Notes: generated by a model from the letters alone, not told the origin. A stretch of DNA of 64,000 nucleotides from Cerasicoccus sp. TK19100 (GCF_027257155.1 NZ_JAPWDU010000001.1:792033-856032); one strand, 5' to 3'. Positions 51,575 through 60,041 are shown, counted from the stretch's first letter. Made by a program: numbers and translations.

Positions 51575-53431
51575 TTACTTGGCTACCTTCTCGAGGATGG
51601 AGTTGAGGCGGTTGATCATGCTGCGCGGGTCGTCGAGCAGGCCGGCGCTGATCAGTGCGTTGTCCAGAAGCTGCTCGGCGATGAGCTTTGCGGTGTCTTC
51701 GTTGGACTGGCTGAGCGCAGATAGGTGCTTGATGAGGCCGTGGCGCGGGTTGATCTCCAGATTCACGGAAACCTGATCATCGGGCATCTCGTCGCTGCGG
51801 CCCATGGCGCGCATCATCTGACGCATTTGGGCTGACATCATGGCGTCGGCGTTGGTGGCGACGATGGGGCTGTCGACCAGGCGCTTCCCGGCGGCAACCT
51901 TCTTGACGCGCTCTTCGCCGAGGGAAGTCTTGAGCCACTCGCAGAGGGCCTTGACCTGATCTTCCGGCAACGGCTCGCCTTCGACTTCGGCGTCTTCCAG
52001 TTCGAGATCGTCGGCGTCGGCGGACTTGAGCTGCTTCTCCTTGTATTCGCGGAGATTGGTCATCAAGTATTCGTCGATGGGCTCATAGAGGAAGAGCACT
52101 TCCAGGCCGCGGGCCTTGAATGCTTCCAGATATGGACCGCTTTCGAGCGCGGTGCGGCTCGGCCCGATCAGGTAGTAAATTTCCTTTTGGCCGTCCTTGG
52201 CGCGGTCGAGGTATTCGGCGAGGGAAGTCAGCTTGCCCTTTTCGAGCATCGAGGACTCAAAGCGCAGGAGCTCGGAAGTTTGCTCGCGGTAAGTGAAGTC
52301 GCTGATCGCGCCTTCCTTCATGAAGAAGCCAAACTGCTGCCAGAACTTCTCATACTTTTCGGCGTCCTTCTTGGCGATCTTCTCAAGGTGCTTGAGGAGG
52401 CGCTTGGTGATGACGTTGCCGATTTTGTTGAGCAGCGCGCTGTCCTGCATGGACTCGCGGGAAATGTTGAGCGGCAAGTCGGCGGAGTCGACGACGCCCT
52501 TGATGAAGCGCAGCCACTCGGGCAGGAGCTTCTTCGGCTGCGGGTCGATCAGCACCTTGCGGCAATGCAGCGCGACGCCGGGCTCAATGCGGCCAAAGCC
52601 GGGCATTTCCGGATTGGAGCCGGGGATGTAGAGCAGGGTGTGGATGTCGAGCGGGGCATCGGCCTGGAAGTGCATCCAGTCGAGCGGCTCGTCAAAGGCC
52701 TTGGCCTGATACTTGTAGAATTCCTTATAGTCCTCCTCGGTGATCTCGGACTTGTCCTTGAGCCAGATGGCCTGCTGGGTGTTGACCTTCTCGCCGTTCA
52801 GGTTGATCGGGAAATCGACGTAGGCTGAGTAGCGCTCGAGGATGCTCTTCACGCGGTAGTCCTTGGCAAAGTCCTTCGCGTCTTCCTTCAGCTTGATGAC
52901 GATCTTGGTGCCGCGGTTGAGGCCCTCGGCTTCTTCAATGGTGTAGCTGCCGGCGCCTTCGCTGGTCCAGCACCAGCCGGTGCCATCGCTTTGCCAGTTG
53001 CGGGTGAAAACCTTCACCTCGTCGGCGCACATGAAGACCGAGTAGAAGCCGACGCCGAACTGGCCGATCAGTGCTTCGTTGGCGCCGCCGGACTCCTTGA
53101 CGGCGTTGAGGAACGCCTTGGTGCCGGAGTGGGCGATGGTGCCGAGGTTTTCGACGAGGTCATCACGGGTCATGCCGATGCCGTGGTCCTGGATGGTCAG
53201 CGTGCCGGCTTCCTCGTCGGAGGTGATGTTGATCTCCAGCGCGAGATTGTCATCGTGGATGGTCTTCTCGGTCAGCTGGGTATGACGCAGTTTTTCCAGT
53301 GCGTCAGAGGCGTTGGACACCAACTCGCGGATGAAGATTTCCTTGTCGGTGTAGAGGGAGTGGATGACGATATCCAGCACCTGCTTGACTTCGGCCTGGA
53401 ATTCGTGGGTTTCGGGCGCGGTTGTGCTCAT
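51575..53431 (-). CDS. htpG: Molecular chaperone HtpG (Hsp90)
   Basis: 618 residues from the ATG at 53431; the frame extends to 53509 without Hsp90-like sequence. The GHKL ATPase domain starts HEFQAEVKQVLDIVIHSLYT, then ELVSNASDALEKLRH, DHGIGMT and GQFGVGFYSVFM, the conserved ATP-binding motifs. The middle domain contains LPLNISRESMQ. The C-terminal dimerisation domain ends NALISAGLLDDP. It is an ATP-dependent cytoplasmic chaperone for protein folding and stress. GC content and codon use are markedly higher than in the 1-29 kb genes, probably reflecting the genome core. It is divergent from the light operon. Confidence 0.97.
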   Translation of the reverse strand: MSTTAPETHEFQAEVKQVLDIVIHSLYTDKEIFIRELVSNASDALEKLRHTQLTEKTIHDDNLALEINITSDEEAGTLTIQDHGIGMTRDDLVENLGTIAHSGTKAFLNAVKESGGANEALIGQFGVGFYSVFMCADEVKVFTRNWQSDGTGWCWTSEGAGSYTIEEAEGLNRGTKIVIKLKEDAKDFAKDYRVKSILERYSAYVDFPINLNGEKVNTQQAIWLKDKSEITEEDYKEFYKYQAKAFDEPLDWMHFQADAPLDIHTLLYIPGSNPEMPGFGRIEPGVALHCRKVLIDPQPKKLLPEWLRFIKGVVDSADLPLNISRESMQDSALLNKIGNVITKRLLKHLEKIAKKDAEKYEKFWQQFGFFMKEGAISDFTYREQTSELLRFESSMLEKGKLTSLAEYLDRAKDGQKEIYYLIGPSRTALESGPYLEAFKARGLEVLFLYEPIDEYLMTNLREYKEKQLKSADADDLELEDAEVEGEPLPEDQVKALCEWLKTSLGEERVKKVAAGKRLVDSPIVATNADAMMSAQMRQMMRAMGRSDEMPDDQVSVNLEINPRHGLIKHLSALSQSNEDTAKLIAEQLLDNALISAGLLDDPRSMINRLNSILEKVAK

Positions 53432-53931
53432 GGTTATGTGATTACTATGTGTAGTTAATTTGAAATTAGCTAAACCCGCTAAATGAAAGCATCTGCGGCG
53501 CGGATTCAAGCTGTTTTCTGCACAAGCGTGGGGAGTCGTGCTCCAACCGGCTAAGATTGCTGAGCGTTCTGAGCAGTTGGGGCGATTGGAGGCTTCTTTT
53601 GCTTCAGGTTACAGAAATTCAGCCCAGTCGTTTAAAGGCGTCGTACAGATTTTTGTTAAAACACCTGAATCGCATTTAGGGCTTTCCGAATCTGTTCGGT
53701 TGCAGGCTTAATGCATTGCCCGCGTGTGGGGGTTGGAAGCGCGGATTTTTTTCGGCAAATAATAAGTCTATGATGATCATCATATTGTGCCATTTCTGTG
53801 TCTTTAATTTGGTTCGGTCATTTGCATTACAGAAAGTTCACACTCAGGATAATGCCCTACTGGCACGAATAAAAAACACTTAAATATGCGGGGTGTATAG
53901 CCGACTAATAGAGCAACGAATTACTCAAAAT
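53432..53931. other. Divergent intergenic region between htpG and the light operon
   Basis: 500 bases without a supported gene. A perfect 16-bp palindrome lies at 53769-53784 and a -10-like GATAAT at 53848-53853, with no well-spaced -35 box. No heat-shock CIRCE element was recognised next to htpG. Confidence 0.5.
53769..53784. promoter_or_regulatory. Perfect 16-bp palindrome upstream of the light operon
   Basis: TATGATGATCATCATA equals its own reverse complement. It lies about 150 bases before the first roadblock gene and about 340 bases before htpG (minus). It is a possible operator; the binding protein is unknown. Confidence 0.4.
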
Positions 53932-54276
53932 ATGACTGCAGAAGAACACATACCTAAAAAGATTCCATCTCAGCAAAAGACTGCTGAGATTTTTCCTGGC
54001 CTGAGGGCCCTCGTCGTGGCTTCGACCCAGGGCGAGATATTGCAACAGGTCGGTTCTGATTTCGATGAATGTGGCGAGTCGTTAGGATATATTCATCAGT
54101 TGGCGGAGAAGATCGGTGAAACGTTGGCTTTTGACAGTTTCCGTTCGCTGTACGCCAAAGATGGCGAGCGCCAGTTTTACAGTGAAGTGCGCGGCGACTC
54201 CCACATTGCAGCAGAGTTCACTTCGAAGCCAAACCTTTCCAGCATTAAAGCCTTTATCGCGGAGGAAGTCCAATGA
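53932..54276 (+). CDS. Roadblock/LC7-like protein 1, first gene of the rhodopsin operon
   Basis: 114 residues from the ATG at 53932 (a GTG at 53893 would add 13). After a charged N-terminus, the sequence IFPGLRALVVASTQGEIL matches the first strands and turn of roadblock/LC7 domains. A helix (DFDECGESLGYIHQLAEKIGETL), three more strands and a final TSKPNLSSIKAFIAEE helix follow. Bacterial roadblock proteins such as MglB bind or regulate small Ras-like GTPases, or act as signalling scaffolds. No GTPase gene is present in the window. The stop overlaps the next roadblock gene by four bases (ATGA). Coupling to light sensing or energy status is inference. Confidence 0.62.
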   Translation: MTAEEHIPKKIPSQQKTAEIFPGLRALVVASTQGEILQQVGSDFDECGESLGYIHQLAEKIGETLAFDSFRSLYAKDGERQFYSEVRGDSHIAAEFTSKPNLSSIKAFIAEEVQ

Positions 54277-54881
54277 AGCACTTGGAACACTTAGCAGTTA
54301 ATGTCGTGGAGATCGAAGGCGTCGATGGCTTGTTCGTGATGGACAGCAAGGGCACGACGATCGCCGCGATGATGCCTGAATTCTACGATGGCGTGGATTG
54401 GAATATACTGCGCCGCCGGGTTCATGCCCTCGTGCAAACCTTCAGCGAGGCGGCAATGGATGCGAAAGAAACCATCCTGGATTTCGGCGACAAGATATTG
54501 CAAATATCCTGTTCGCCGACGTGCACGGTTGGCGTCGTGGCCGACTCAAGCGCCAATTTCAAGGGCATGCAGATCGCTACTCGCCTGCTGATGAAGAAGG
54601 TGAAGGCCTCTGACATTGTGGAAATGGAAGCCGCTGCCGAAACGGATGATTCGGATGACAGCGTGAAGGCCCGCTTGATTAAAGGCATGAGCCGCCCGGA
54701 AAATAATCAACCGCGCAAGCCGAAAACCCGTCCGCCAATGGCAGTGCCGACGAGCTCAAAAACGCCGTTTCCTCTGCCCAGTGATGAGGATACGCCTCCG
54801 CCGCAAGTTATTCAGCCGAAGATAGACACAAAGAAGAAGGAGAAGAAATCCTCCGAAAAATACAAAGGTATCTGGGGTTAA
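54273..54881 (+). CDS. Roadblock/LC7-like protein 2 with disordered C-terminal tail
   Basis: 202 residues. Residues about 8-112 have the roadblock layout: VVEIEGVDGLFVMDSKGTTI, a helix (NILRRRVHALVQTFSEAAM), strands KETILDFGDKILQI and VGVVADSSANF, and a last helix (KGMQIATRLLMKKV). From about 118 the chain turns Asp/Pro/Lys-rich and is probably disordered (PRKPKTRPPMAVP, TKKKEKKSSEKYKGIWG), which could be a partner-binding tail. It overlaps roadblock 1, and the rhodopsin starts 28 bases downstream. The two roadblock proteins may form a heterodimer. The function is unknown. Confidence 0.62.
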   Translation: MKHLEHLAVNVVEIEGVDGLFVMDSKGTTIAAMMPEFYDGVDWNILRRRVHALVQTFSEAAMDAKETILDFGDKILQISCSPTCTVGVVADSSANFKGMQIATRLLMKKVKASDIVEMEAAAETDDSDDSVKARLIKGMSRPENNQPRKPKTRPPMAVPTSSKTPFPLPSDEDTPPPQVIQPKIDTKKKEKKSSEKYKGIWG

Positions 54882-54882
54882 G

Positions 54883-54897
54883 CCCACCCCTAAAAAC
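54883..54897 (+). promoter_or_regulatory. C-rich leader before the rhodopsin gene
   Basis: CCCACCCCTAAAAAC lies 12 bases before the rhodopsin ATG, with no Shine-Dalgarno sequence. It resembles the CTCACCCCTAA leaders of exported-protein genes at 1711-1720, 19429-19436 and 46581-46590. Confidence 0.3.
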
Positions 54898-54909
54898 ATA
54901 ATCCCCAAA

Positions 54910-55653
54910 ATGGAAACCATTAATCAGTTCATAAATCAATCCAGCCCGCTGGAGTTCCTTGTATACGCAACGTTCCTGATCGCGTTTCTTTCGATGGCAG
55001 CAGGCTCGTTGTTCTTCGCTTTGGAGCGAAGTAATGTTCCTGCTCAATACCGCGAGGCAATGTCTGTCTCATCGGTCATTCTCTTCATTGCGGCAGTAAA
55101 TTATTTCTTCATGGAAAATATTTACCTGAACCGTGTGATGGAAGGCAACGATGCTTTTCCAACAATCTTCCGGTATATTGACTGGATTCTGACGACGCCA
55201 CTGATGCTTATCAAGTTTCCCATTCTATTGGGCCTTGGGCCGCGTGGACGTAAGTTCTTGATGCAACTTGTCGTGCTGGATATAACCATGATCACGTGTG
55301 GTTTCTTTGGTGAGTTGTTTGTCGCCGAAACCGCCTTGCACTATGGTTTGTTCGCCGTTGCGGTAGGTTGCTGGATTTGGCTCGTGTGGAAGATTCTCAA
55401 TGCGGTTGGACATCTGCCGGACTCGATTGACAGCCACACATCGAAGTGCGTTCAACTCATGGCGAAGTTTATCCTCTTTGGATGGATGATTTATCCTATC
55501 GGCTACCTGATGCCTGCAATGGGACTGCCTGCGGAAGTCCGCGAGTTGCTATACAACGTTGGCGACATCATTAACAAGGTCGGCTTGGCCATGGTTGTCT
55601 ATTCCTGCGCCTGGGGTCTGAAAGCTTCCTTGAAGACTGAAGACAATGGCTAG
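54910..55653 (+). CDS. Microbial rhodopsin, proteorhodopsin-type, with D-T-K motif
   Basis: 247 residues, seven TM helices. Helix C reads FRYIDWILTTPLMLIK: Arg88, Asp91 (proton acceptor, D97 of green proteorhodopsin), Thr95 (T101), Met99 (tuning position 105, expected green absorption) and Lys102 where proton pumps usually have Glu108. Helix G reads YNVGDIINKVG with Asp219 and the retinal-binding Lys223. The helix-B position of His75 is Asn64, and helix B has no His at all. A Lys donor is known from Exiguobacterium sibiricum rhodopsin, which keeps the His. It is a likely outward proton pump with altered deprotonation and donor chemistry. It overlaps crtY by eight bases, so the cofactor genes are co-translated. 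Confidence 0.95.
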   Translation: METINQFINQSSPLEFLVYATFLIAFLSMAAGSLFFALERSNVPAQYREAMSVSSVILFIAAVNYFFMENIYLNRVMEGNDAFPTIFRYIDWILTTPLMLIKFPILLGLGPRGRKFLMQLVVLDITMITCGFFGELFVAETALHYGLFAVAVGCWIWLVWKILNAVGHLPDSIDSHTSKCVQLMAKFILFGWMIYPIGYLMPAMGLPAEVRELLYNVGDIINKVGLAMVVYSCAWGLKASLKTEDNG

Positions 55654-56791
55654 TCAACTAACACGCTCGCAACCGGACAACGCTACGGCTGAGTCCGGTT
55701 TGCCGCACACGCGAAACGTCACGATCTACGGGGCGGGTGCTGCGGGAACGATTTTGGCACTGGAGTTGATCAACGCTGGATACGAAGGAGGAATCCAGCT
55801 GCTAGACCGGCGGCAGCATTTTTATCGCGAGCAGCGTTGGTGCTTTTGGGGTGAAGCCCCGGAGGTGTTATCTAGCCTGAGTCGACGTCAGTGGCCTGAA
55901 TGGGAAGTCGTTTCTTCTCTCGGGCGTCGCGTGCATGGCTCGCCATCCACGCCTTATCAGGAGGTTTATGCGCCAGACTTTTATCAGTGGGCGCACCACC
56001 GATTGCAACAGCATGATAATGTTTCGTTTCGCTTTGGTGAGGATGTCGAGACGCCTTCGCTCAATGGCGCGATCCAAGCGGGGGAAACTTTGGTCGACTG
56101 CACAGGGTATCGTGAAACGGGTTCACCAAGCCTATGGCAAAGCTTTCTGGGGTGGGAGGTTATATCGGAGCGGAATGTATTTCCATCAGACCGTGCGACG
56201 ATCATGGACCACCGTGCGGAAGGGCCGGGAATCAGCTTTGGCTACGTGTTGCCAACGAGTACGAAGCGTGCGTTCATCGAGCTGACGTGTTTTCATCCAG
56301 AGATGCAGGACGCGACGGTTCTTGAGCCGTATTTGCAACGCTACATTGAGTCGCATTTTGGCCGCGTGACTCGAGTGGAGCGAGTGGAGCAGGGCTGTTT
56401 GCCGATGCAGGTCGAGCAGCCACACGCGAGTTTGAGCTCAAACTACTACTGCATTGGTGCTGGTGCGGGAGCGCTTCGTGCCTCCAGTGGCTATAGCTTT
56501 TTAGCGATCTGTCAGCAGGCCAAAGCAGTGGCTCAGCGCATTCATGCCGGCCATGGAGAGTGTTGGCGTAGGCCTGGTAAATATGCATTGCTGGACCAAA
56601 TTTTTCTGCGCGTGCTGCGCAGTGAGACTGAGATGGCGACGGAGATATTTGACAAATTGTTTGGGCATGCGCCAACCGAGTCATTGATTCGTTTTCTGCA
56701 GGACAAAAGTTCGCTAAGCGATGATTTTCGGATCGTAATGTCTCTACCCAAGCGCCCCTTCCTACGCGCGCTATTTTCGAATGCAGGTTAG
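55646..56791 (+). CDS. crtY: Lycopene beta-cyclase (CrtY family)
   Basis: 381 residues. The N-terminal dinucleotide motif GAGAAG (29-34) in VTIYGAGAAGTILALE is followed by QLLDRR and QRWCFW (63-68), characteristic of CrtY. A second conserved block, VDCTGYR, lies near residue 150, and the C-terminal LPKRPFLRALF also fits the family. It converts lycopene to beta-carotene, the substrate of Blh. It overlaps the rhodopsin by eight bases and blh by 11. crtE, crtB and crtI are not in this window, so lycopene must be made elsewhere in the genome. The enzyme is probably membrane-associated. Confidence 0.92.
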   Translation: MASQLTRSQPDNATAESGLPHTRNVTIYGAGAAGTILALELINAGYEGGIQLLDRRQHFYREQRWCFWGEAPEVLSSLSRRQWPEWEVVSSLGRRVHGSPSTPYQEVYAPDFYQWAHHRLQQHDNVSFRFGEDVETPSLNGAIQAGETLVDCTGYRETGSPSLWQSFLGWEVISERNVFPSDRATIMDHRAEGPGISFGYVLPTSTKRAFIELTCFHPEMQDATVLEPYLQRYIESHFGRVTRVERVEQGCLPMQVEQPHASLSSNYYCIGAGAGALRASSGYSFLAICQQAKAVAQRIHAGHGECWRRPGKYALLDQIFLRVLRSETEMATEIFDKLFGHAPTESLIRFLQDKSSLSDDFRIVMSLPKRPFLRALFSNAG

Positions 56792-57731
56792 TTTGCCAGT
56801 TTATTTTGGTTTACCACTTATTGGGATGCTTTCGCTGGCTGGTTTGAGCGCGGTGGGGCTGGTATCTGATCGATTGGGATATGCGCTGCTTGCGATTTCA
56901 ATCCTCTTTTTTGGCATGCCGCATGGTGCCATGGATATCGAAGTTAGCCGCCGTATGCAGTGGTGGTCGGATTCGTTGAGTTTCGCTAAATTCTGTGGCC
57001 TATACCTGCTTGGAGTTGCGGCGGTGTTAGCCTTTTGCTTTTTTACTCCGTTGTTGGCGCTGGGGTTTTTCTTAGTGCTAACGGCCTGGCATTGGGGGAC
57101 GGCAGAGAGTTACTTTGCATCGCAAAGTAGGTTGCTTCGCGCAATGGTAGGCATGGCGCGTGGCTTGGTGATTGTCACGGCTCCGATATATTTTCATCCT
57201 GTCGAATCGGCTCAGGTGCTCGGTGGATTTGTCAGTTGGTTTGGTTTGGAAAACGCTAGTTTCGCTGAGCACTCGTCATTGCTGTTAGCCGTTCTCATCG
57301 TTAGTTATTTTACTGATTTTGGCTTCGCTCTCTATCGTTGTCACGTGGACGCCTCGAGTGCTTCTAAACTATTTGCACTGGAGGCTTTGTGCTTACCGTT
57401 CTTCTTTGCGCTGACTCCGCCCATTACCGCTGTGGCGTTTTATTTCGTTTGCGTGCATGCTTATCGACATCTGTTGCGCTTAACTGCGAGCAGTCAGTCT
57501 GAGTCTCATCTCATGCGGCAGGCTAAGCGAATTTTCCAGGCGCATGGTCGCGTAATGTGGGCTGCACTGCTTCCAATGGCTCCGCTTGTGTTTATCTTGG
57601 CTTGGCGCTCACAGGTAAGTCCGGCAGAGGTCACAGGGATCTATTTAGTGCTACTTTTTAGTTTAACCGTGCCGCATGCATTTATCATTTCTTGGCTTGA
57701 TCAACGAGAGCTGTGCAGGCAGCACTATTGA
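56781..57731 (+). CDS. blh: Brp/Blh-type beta-carotene 15,15'-dioxygenase
   Basis: 316 residues, an integral membrane protein with several TM helices. The conserved iron-ligand histidines are visible: GMPHGAMD (His48), AWHWGTAES (His104), VHAYRH (His226 and His230) and VPHAF (His299). The enzyme cleaves beta-carotene into two retinals, the rhodopsin chromophore. It is the last gene of the light operon and overlaps crtY by 11 bases. The downstream genes are on the opposite strand. Its presence next to the opsin shows that the cell makes its own retinal. Confidence 0.95.
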   Translation: MQVSLPVYFGLPLIGMLSLAGLSAVGLVSDRLGYALLAISILFFGMPHGAMDIEVSRRMQWWSDSLSFAKFCGLYLLGVAAVLAFCFFTPLLALGFFLVLTAWHWGTAESYFASQSRLLRAMVGMARGLVIVTAPIYFHPVESAQVLGGFVSWFGLENASFAEHSSLLLAVLIVSYFTDFGFALYRCHVDASSASKLFALEALCLPFFFALTPPITAVAFYFVCVHAYRHLLRLTASSQSESHLMRQAKRIFQAHGRVMWAALLPMAPLVFILAWRSQVSPAEVTGIYLVLLFSLTVPHAFIISWLDQRELCRQHY

Positions 57732-57795
57732 CGTGAGATATGCGTTTGCATAAGCACTCTGCCCCAAAGGGATACTTCAGATCATGACCTCAGTC

Positions 57796-58575
57796 TCAGG
57801 TTTTTTCACCAGTGGTGACCTTGAAGTTATCGAACAGTGCTGTAGTATTTACGAAGTTACCGTCCGCATCAGTGGGAGCCCAGCTGGGATCACTTCCGCC
57901 GTGAAACGTGCTGAAAAGGAACTTGCTGATCAATGTTTCGTCGCCGTCCTGGCCGCGGAATTCCATGTTCTGGGAGTCGGCAACCAGTCGGCCATCGATG
58001 AAAAGTTGGGTGTAGCCGTTGGCTAGGCCGGCGTCATTCAATTGAGTAACGATTTTCACGTGCTGCCACTCGCCGATCTTGAATACGCTTTCAGACGTTC
58101 TCATACCCGTACCATATTTTTGCTGTTTGTCTTGGTTGTAGAGGTAGGTGCGCGCAAAGCCGTCCTTTGCCCACATAATGCGTGAGCTCCAACCGTTGGG
58201 GCGGCGTTCGCGGCCGCCGGTTACTGGCATGTCGGGGCCTACGCCGTGTAGTTTACCGCCGCGGACAAATTGCCAGCCGTCCTCGAATTTTACGTCGAAA
58301 TCGAGTGCCGCATAATCCGTTTTGCGGGAGAAGGGAATGTGCGTTACCACGCGCTCGCTACCCACTTCATTCCCGGTGTAGGTGACGCGAATCGCATTGG
58401 AGCCGTCGTGTCCGTCGCCCTCGGCGAGTGCAATGTTTGGTTGTTTGAGGATCCTCTTAGCCGCTGCTTGCTCAGGATTATTGAAGTCAATGTCTAGCAG
58501 TGTCATTGGCTCAGCACAAAGTATGGTTGAGCAAAACAATGCAAATGCGGTGTAGAGTATCTGTTTTGGGGTCAT
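57796..58575 (-). CDS. Secreted polysaccharide lyase-like protein (PL14-type)
   Basis: 259 residues with a signal peptide (about 1-21). The domain is a concanavalin-like jelly roll: FDVKFEDGWQFVRGGKLHGVG, then NGWSSRIMWAKDGFARTYLYN and YGTGMRT, followed by IGEWQHVKIVTQLN and TALFDNFKV. The order FxxGGKLxG, GWSxRxMW, YxYxxxxxxxYG is that of PL14-like alginate lyases. It starts four bases after the FadL-type gene stop, so the two form a minus-strand operon. A general LamG-like sugar-binding protein is the alternative. The substrate is probably an alginate-like or other uronate glycan. Confidence 0.72.
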   Translation of the reverse strand: MTPKQILYTAFALFCSTILCAEPMTLLDIDFNNPEQAAAKRILKQPNIALAEGDGHDGSNAIRVTYTGNEVGSERVVTHIPFSRKTDYAALDFDVKFEDGWQFVRGGKLHGVGPDMPVTGGRERRPNGWSSRIMWAKDGFARTYLYNQDKQQKYGTGMRTSESVFKIGEWQHVKIVTQLNDAGLANGYTQLFIDGRLVADSQNMEFRGQDGDETLISKFLFSTFHGGSDPSWAPTDADGNFVNTTALFDNFKVTTGEKT

Positions 58576-58579
58576 TTAA

Positions 58580-59845
58580 CTAATAATACCAAGTCAGCGA
58601 GACGGCCCCGGTATGTCCCTCCAGCTTGGTGCTGGAGTTTTGGTACTCGCCGCTCAGGAGGATGCTGCTGTTCGTTGTTTGCGTATTGGGTATATCGTAC
58701 TGATACGCGATGGCAACCTCGATCGAGTCCCAGCGGTAGCTTAGGCCAGTGGTGATCGTTTGCTCGGTGATTGCGGCCGTCATGGGGGTAAGGGTGCTGT
58801 CGGGGACAGGGCTCTCACCATAAGTGTAGCCAACACTCCAGACGAGGTCGTCGGTAATGTCCACCTCTGCGCCAACGGCGAATACCCAGACGCTTTCCCA
58901 ACTGAGTGGGCTGGTTTCATTGAAGGCCGCCGGGAGCGGGCCACCGGGGTTGCTGCCGTTGGTTAGCTCGATGTTGAGTGTGTCGTAGGCACCGGCATAA
59001 TCGACCCAGTCAGCTTGGAAAAAGAGGCTGAGCCAGTCTGCCGGTTCCACCGCAAAGGCGATACCAATGCGTTGCGGCAGTTGCTGGTCGACTTTGGCAT
59101 CATAGCTAAAGGCACCGGTGCCGGGATTGAATCCGGTGGCGCTTCCGTCGGTGTATAGCCACGTTGGCGACATGTAGCGAAAGCCGATACTGGCCCATTC
59201 CGTCACGTCGTAGTTTGCGCCGAGGGAAAAGCTCGGGCCGAAGCCATCGGTTTCCAAGTCCAGCAGGACTTTTGCGCCAGTCAGGGCACCAGCGTTCTGA
59301 AACGTGTAGGGTGCCTTCAGGTAATTATCGTTGTAGGTTACGCCCGCTGTCGCGCCGACGGAGAAGTCTTCCGTAGCTTGCCAGCCTGCGCCGAAGGCCA
59401 AGCGGTAGGTGATGAGTCGTGAATCGTGGTCGGTATAGCCATAGTTCGTCGCGCCGGAGTCATTAAAGCGCCAGTAGCCACGCGCCAGCGCATCGGGAGC
59501 CAATGACATGCCCAAGGTAATGTCTGGATTGTCCTCAAGGCGGTAGGTTGCGGCGGCGGAGCCGTAGGGCGTCACGGGATTGCGCAATGGTGAGTTGGTG
59601 TTGGCTGCGTTGGAAAATTCACCCGAGTAGCCAGTAATGACGACCGTGCCCTGCACCGCGCCGTCTTGGCTGGCGAGACCGGCGGGGTTGCCCGTCATGG
59701 CATTGGTAGGCGTATCTGCGGCGACGATATTTATGCCTGCGATGCCCATGGATTGTGCATCCTGTCCAACGCGGAAAATACCGTGGGCGAAAGCCGCGCT
59801 CGTGGATAGCACCAAGAAAGTGGAAGAAAGTGTCAGTTGTTTCAT
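58580..59845 (-). CDS. Outer membrane porin of the FadL/OmpP1/TodX family
   Basis: 421 residues from the ATG at 59845; the frame runs open to 59941 but only this start gives a signal peptide (MKQLTLSSTFLVLSTSAAFA). The mature start HGIFRVGQDAQSMGIAGINIVAADTP with TGNPAGLAS shortly after is the FadL family N-terminal hatch. Alternating beta strands (GFRYMSPTWLYTDG, QRIGIAFAVEPADWLSLFFQADWV) continue to a C-terminal strand ending in aromatic residues (SLTWYY), as needed for outer-membrane insertion. It transports hydrophobic molecules such as fatty acids. Pairing with a polysaccharide lyase-like gene is unusual. Confidence 0.88.
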   Translation of the reverse strand: MKQLTLSSTFLVLSTSAAFAHGIFRVGQDAQSMGIAGINIVAADTPTNAMTGNPAGLASQDGAVQGTVVITGYSGEFSNAANTNSPLRNPVTPYGSAAATYRLEDNPDITLGMSLAPDALARGYWRFNDSGATNYGYTDHDSRLITYRLAFGAGWQATEDFSVGATAGVTYNDNYLKAPYTFQNAGALTGAKVLLDLETDGFGPSFSLGANYDVTEWASIGFRYMSPTWLYTDGSATGFNPGTGAFSYDAKVDQQLPQRIGIAFAVEPADWLSLFFQADWVDYAGAYDTLNIELTNGSNPGGPLPAAFNETSPLSWESVWVFAVGAEVDITDDLVWSVGYTYGESPVPDSTLTPMTAAITEQTITTGLSYRWDSIEVAIAYQYDIPNTQTTNSSILLSGEYQNSSTKLEGHTGAVSLTWYY

Positions 59846-60041
59846 GAAATCAGTCAGCGTATCGAAAATGGCCTTTCCAGCGGGGTTACTATCGGCCCTT
59901 AAGTCGTCGGGATTAAACTGTATTTTATATGATTTCATCAAGCGCAGAAGGGAAATTTATAGTCGCACGGGCAGGCTTTCTGCTTATTGCTACTGGCTGA
60001 TGGGAGGCGTAAATGTGTCCTATCAGCTACCGCTTCTAACC

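Noticed and set aside
52187..52828. A 213-residue plus-strand frame opposite htpG
   Set aside because: Exact antisense of a highly conserved gene; Leu/Val/Gly-rich translation without family features.
53432..53931. A CIRCE heat-shock operator for htpG
   Set aside because: The expected TTAGCACTC-N9-GAGTGCTAA pattern is not found; the palindrome present has a different sequence.
54910..57731. A complete beta-carotene and retinal pathway in the window
   Set aside because: crtE, crtB and crtI are not present; only lycopene cyclisation and carotene cleavage are encoded here.
59637..60041. Long N-terminal extension of the ParB-like protein
   Set aside because: It overlaps the porin gene and its translation has no ParB-like character; the conserved part begins at 60042.
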